A DNA stretch of 64,000 nt. It comes from an uncultured Lysobacteraceae bacterium. Its GTDB lineage: Bacteria > Pseudomonadota > Gammaproteobacteria > Xanthomonadales > Xanthomonadaceae. Shown one piece after another: positions 62,312 through 64,000 of the stretch (position 1 is its first letter; each line of letters starts with the position of its first letter). The translations under genes and the position numbers were made by a program. The notes under the pieces were generated by a model. The model saw only the letters and a program-made list of their open reading frames with translations. It was not told the origin of the DNA and searched no databases. The stretch is taken from assembly GCA_937897645.1 (NCBI GenBank), contig CALCNV010000101.1, positions 1 to 64,000 on the forward strand. The letters run 5' to 3'.

Positions 62312-62593
62312 ATGATCAGGAGCTTCAACGACAGGGAAGTGGAGTTGATCTGGCTAGGCATCGCCTCAAGGCGGTTGCCGCCGGACATCCAGCAGGTGGC
62401 GCGGCGCAAGTTGCGCATGCTCAATGCGGCCGCTTCGTTGGATGACCTGCGGGTTCCGCCTGCCAATCGGCTTGAGGCACTCAAAGGCAGTCGGAAAGGC
62501 CAGTTCAGCATTCGGATCAATGACCAGTGGCGCATCTGCTTCCAATGGAGCGATGGAGACGTTCATAGCGTCGAGATCGTGGATTATCACTAG
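62312..62593 (+). CDS. higB: HigB-type toxin (RelE/ParE superfamily)
   Basis: A 93-residue predicted mRNA interferase. The HigB pattern is clear: FNDREVELIWLGIASRRLPPDIQQVARRKLRMLNAA, LRVPPANRLEALKGSRKGQFSIRINDQWRICFQW, ending VEIVDYH. Toxin-before-antitoxin order is typical of higBA. The first ATG has no spaced Shine-Dalgarno but lies directly after the promoter. Confidence 0.93.
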   Translation: MIRSFNDREVELIWLGIASRRLPPDIQQVARRKLRMLNAAASLDDLRVPPANRLEALKGSRKGQFSIRINDQWRICFQWSDGDVHSVEIVDYH

Positions 62594-62605
62594 GCACTAT
62601 TTGCG

Positions 62606-62896
62606 ATGAAGACACTTCCCAACATCCATCCCGGCGAGGTATTGCTCTCCGAGTTCCTTGAGCCTCTGGGTATCAGCCAGAACGCCTTGGCGCGTGCGGC
62701 GGTGGTTCCGCCAAGGCGCATCAATGAGATCGTGTTGGGCAAGCGCTCGATCACGGCTGATACGGCGGTGCGTCTGGCCGCTGCGCTGGGTACGAGTGAG
62801 CGGTTCTGGCTTGCGCTGCAAGCTGACTTCGATCTGGAGCAGGCGCATCGGGCGATAGGCGCCGCTATCCGCAAGATTGAGCGGATAGCGGCATAG
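62606..62896 (+). CDS. higA: HigA-type antitoxin (HTH)
   Basis: A 96-residue XRE-family antitoxin. IHPGEVLLSEFLEPLGISQNALARAAVVPPRRINEIVLGKRSITADTAVRLAAALG is the HigA/VapI helix-turn-helix pattern, followed by FWLALQADFDLEQA. It should bind HigB and repress the operon. It starts 12 nt after higB and is followed by a terminator. Confidence 0.94.
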   Translation: MKTLPNIHPGEVLLSEFLEPLGISQNALARAAVVPPRRINEIVLGKRSITADTAVRLAAALGTSERFWLALQADFDLEQAHRAIGAAIRKIERIAA

Positions 62897-62915
62897 TCCT
62901 TGGTTTCATGTAAAC

Positions 62916-62938
62916 ACGCCCGCGCATGCGGGCGTTTT
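62916..62938 (+). terminator. Rho-independent terminator of higBA
   Basis: An ACGCCCGC/GCGGGCGT 8-bp stem with GCAT loop and a TTTT tail, 20 nt after the higA stop. Confidence 0.8.
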
Positions 62939-63049
62939 GCTGTGTGTGAAGTATTTACGTTGTGGGCGTGGGTCGGTTGTGTCGAAATCGGGCGGTGGGG
63001 ATGGAAGTGGGGTAGTGTCGGGTCCGTACGCAGGGCGAGGGGAGTCGCT

Positions 63050-63577
63050 ATGTCATCGGACGGGTTGATTGCACTGGCCACGGATGCGCTCCGTGGCCAG
63101 TTGCTTTCGGTGTTGCCGCCAGGCGCGAGAGTGATGGTGGGGGCGCCGTCGCCTCGGGATCAGGCGGTGTCGGGCTTGTTCGTGCAGTTGTTGCGCATCG
63201 GGGTGGATCCCGTGGTGCGCAATGCGCCTGCGCCTGTGGGCGGGCGTGGTCATGCGTCGCCGGCGTTGGGGCTGCAGTTGGATTATCTGGTCGGTGGGTT
63301 GGGCGGCGAGGCGTTGGCGGAACTGGGTCTGCTGGATGCGGCGCTGCAGTGGGTGTTGGGTGCGCCCCGACGTGATCGTGATTCGCTTGCGGAGGTGTTG
63401 TCGCAGCCGGAGCGGTTGGCGGCGTTGTCGCCGGGGACGTTGGAGTTGCGCTGGGTGTTGTTGGACTTGCCGTTGGAACAGGTGTCGCGGGTTTGGGTGG
63501 CTTGTGGGATGCGGCAGCGGGCAGGGGTGTTTGTGAGGGGTGAGGTGAGTTGGCGGGCCAGGAACAATTCAACTTAA
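63050..63577 (+). CDS. DUF4255 (Pvc16 N-terminal domain-like) protein
   Basis: A 175-residue protein. The pattern ALATDALRGQLLSVLPPGARVMVGAPSPRD, then RNAPAPVGGRG...LGLQLDYLVGG, LAELGLLDAALQWVL and finally LPLEQVSRVWVACGMRQRAGVFVRGEV fits DUF4255/Pvc16 proteins, which cap the tail tube in extracellular contractile injection systems. GGGGAG lies 6 nt upstream of the ATG. No other injection-system gene is in the window, so it may begin a cluster to the right or be an orphan. The family call is by pattern memory and needs a profile search. Confidence 0.65.
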   Translation: MSSDGLIALATDALRGQLLSVLPPGARVMVGAPSPRDQAVSGLFVQLLRIGVDPVVRNAPAPVGGRGHASPALGLQLDYLVGGLGGEALAELGLLDAALQWVLGAPRRDRDSLAEVLSQPERLAALSPGTLELRWVLLDLPLEQVSRVWVACGMRQRAGVFVRGEVSWRARNNST

Positions 63578-63634
63578 AATCTTTGATTCGTATTTGTTTT
63601 TGACCTAATTCCAATAGTCACGCAGGAGCAGTAA

Positions 63635-64000
63635 ATGCGGAGCTACTTTGAAAGCCTTATTGAAAAAATTGAAAAAAGCTCTTCAGATGTTGAAGCGCGC
63701 GTGCAGTTCATCTGCTCAATAAGGCATCTGTTGCAGGCGGTTGACTATGGCTTGCTCGAATGGGTTAGCTGCAGAAGTCCGGCCCCAGAAACCCAGCCAC
63801 CCCAGGAGACGCTCGAGGGATTGCGCTCGCCGTCTGATGGCGTCTTAGTCGATGCGTTAGATTCTTTGCTAATTGCTGCCGACCAGAACGGTTGGAGTGG
63901 TCTCTATCGAATTGGCATGGCTGAGATACCTGAGAAAAATGCAGCAATTCGCTTATGTGAAAATAGCTCGTCAACTTTGTTTTCGTTGCTCAGAAAAATT
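63635..64000 (+). CDS. Unrecognised protein, N-terminal part, runs off the window
   Basis: An open frame of 122 codons without stop to the window end, starting MRSYFESLIEKIEKSSSDV, with GGAGCAGTAA before the ATG (GGAG at -11). It is predicted mostly helical, with a Pro-rich kink (SPAPETQPPQE) and a second helical block (DALDSLLIAADQNGWSGLYRIG). I do not recognise a family. It is clearly AT-richer than everything upstream, consistent with transferred DNA, and is 57 nt downstream of the DUF4255 gene on the same strand. Confidence 0.7.
   Translation, partial: MRSYFESLIEKIEKSSSDVEARVQFICSIRHLLQAVDYGLLEWVSCRSPAPETQPPQETLEGLRSPSDGVLVDALDSLLIAADQNGWSGLYRIGMAEIPEKNAAIRLCENSSSTLFSLLRKI

Overview
The window reads as high-GC chromosomal DNA from a gammaproteobacterium of the Xanthomonadaceae/Lysobacteraceae (Lysobacter, Luteimonas, Pseudoxanthomonas or Thermomonas type; genus not decidable here). 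The reasons are a his operon headed by a TrpR-like YerC/YecD gene, serA divergent from a D-2-hydroxyglutarate dehydrogenase gene, a leucine-degradation cluster, a fused IcmF mutase, and many short palindromes beginning GTAG or GTGG, like the GTAG-headed REPs described in Stenotrophomonas. I see no rRNA, prophage, CRISPR array or transposase. There is one tRNA, Pro(CGG).

Layout. 0.1-5.9 kb (minus): complete pgaABCD operon for poly-GlcNAc synthesis and export. 6.2-6.3 kb: tRNA-Pro with terminator. 6.5-9.7 kb (plus): hisS overlapping a long HAL/PAL-family ammonia-lyase gene. 9.9-13.1 kb (minus): M19 dipeptidase and a membrane diguanylate cyclase. 13.3-21.0 kb (plus): histidine operon, TrpR-like repressor then hisGDCBHAFI(E), with a trp-operator-like site on its promoter and a 180-bp palindromic element between hisC and hisB. 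21.1-28.0 kb: metallophosphoesterase, YdeI-like protein, EamA exporter, the methionine-salvage genes mtnBDC, and an APC permease. 28.2-34.0 kb: Nudix protein, serA, D2HGDH, and a DUF2388/DUF4105 pair. 34.0-34.8 kb: poor in genes. 34.9-44.2 kb (minus): EfpL, an SDR, a GNAT protein, a PAS-GGDEF-EAL protein, HMG-CoA lyase, MCC alpha, a mobile DUF559 cassette, a VOC protein and methylglutaconyl-CoA hydratase. 44.2-46.6 kb (plus): feoAB plus a Cys-rich membrane protein behind a Fur box. 46.7-56.9 kb: zinc-ribbon protein and bactofilin, MCC beta, two Ala-rich lipoproteins, thiolase, a second GGDEF-EAL protein, isovaleryl-CoA dehydrogenase and leucine dehydrogenase. 57.0-62.2 kb: Sel1/prolyl-hydroxylase-like protein and icmF. 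62.3-64.0 kb: higBA, a DUF4255 (Pvc16-like) gene and an AT-richer gene running off the end.

How it fits together. Leucine dehydrogenase, isovaleryl-CoA dehydrogenase, MCC alpha and beta, methylglutaconyl-CoA hydratase, HMG-CoA lyase and thiolase form a full leucine-to-acetyl-CoA route (transamination is replaced by LeuDH; the branched-chain keto acid dehydrogenase is not in the window). IcmF handles related branched acyl-CoAs. Three c-di-GMP enzymes share the window with pga genes, whose synthase is c-di-GMP activated in E. coli.

The most unusual feature is the density and placement of short repeats. They sit inside operons and, in icmF, inside the coding sequence: two in-frame REPs and two 7-bp tandem tracts. 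A 472-bp cassette with 37-bp perfect inverted repeats carries a DUF559 endonuclease-like gene next to MCC alpha.
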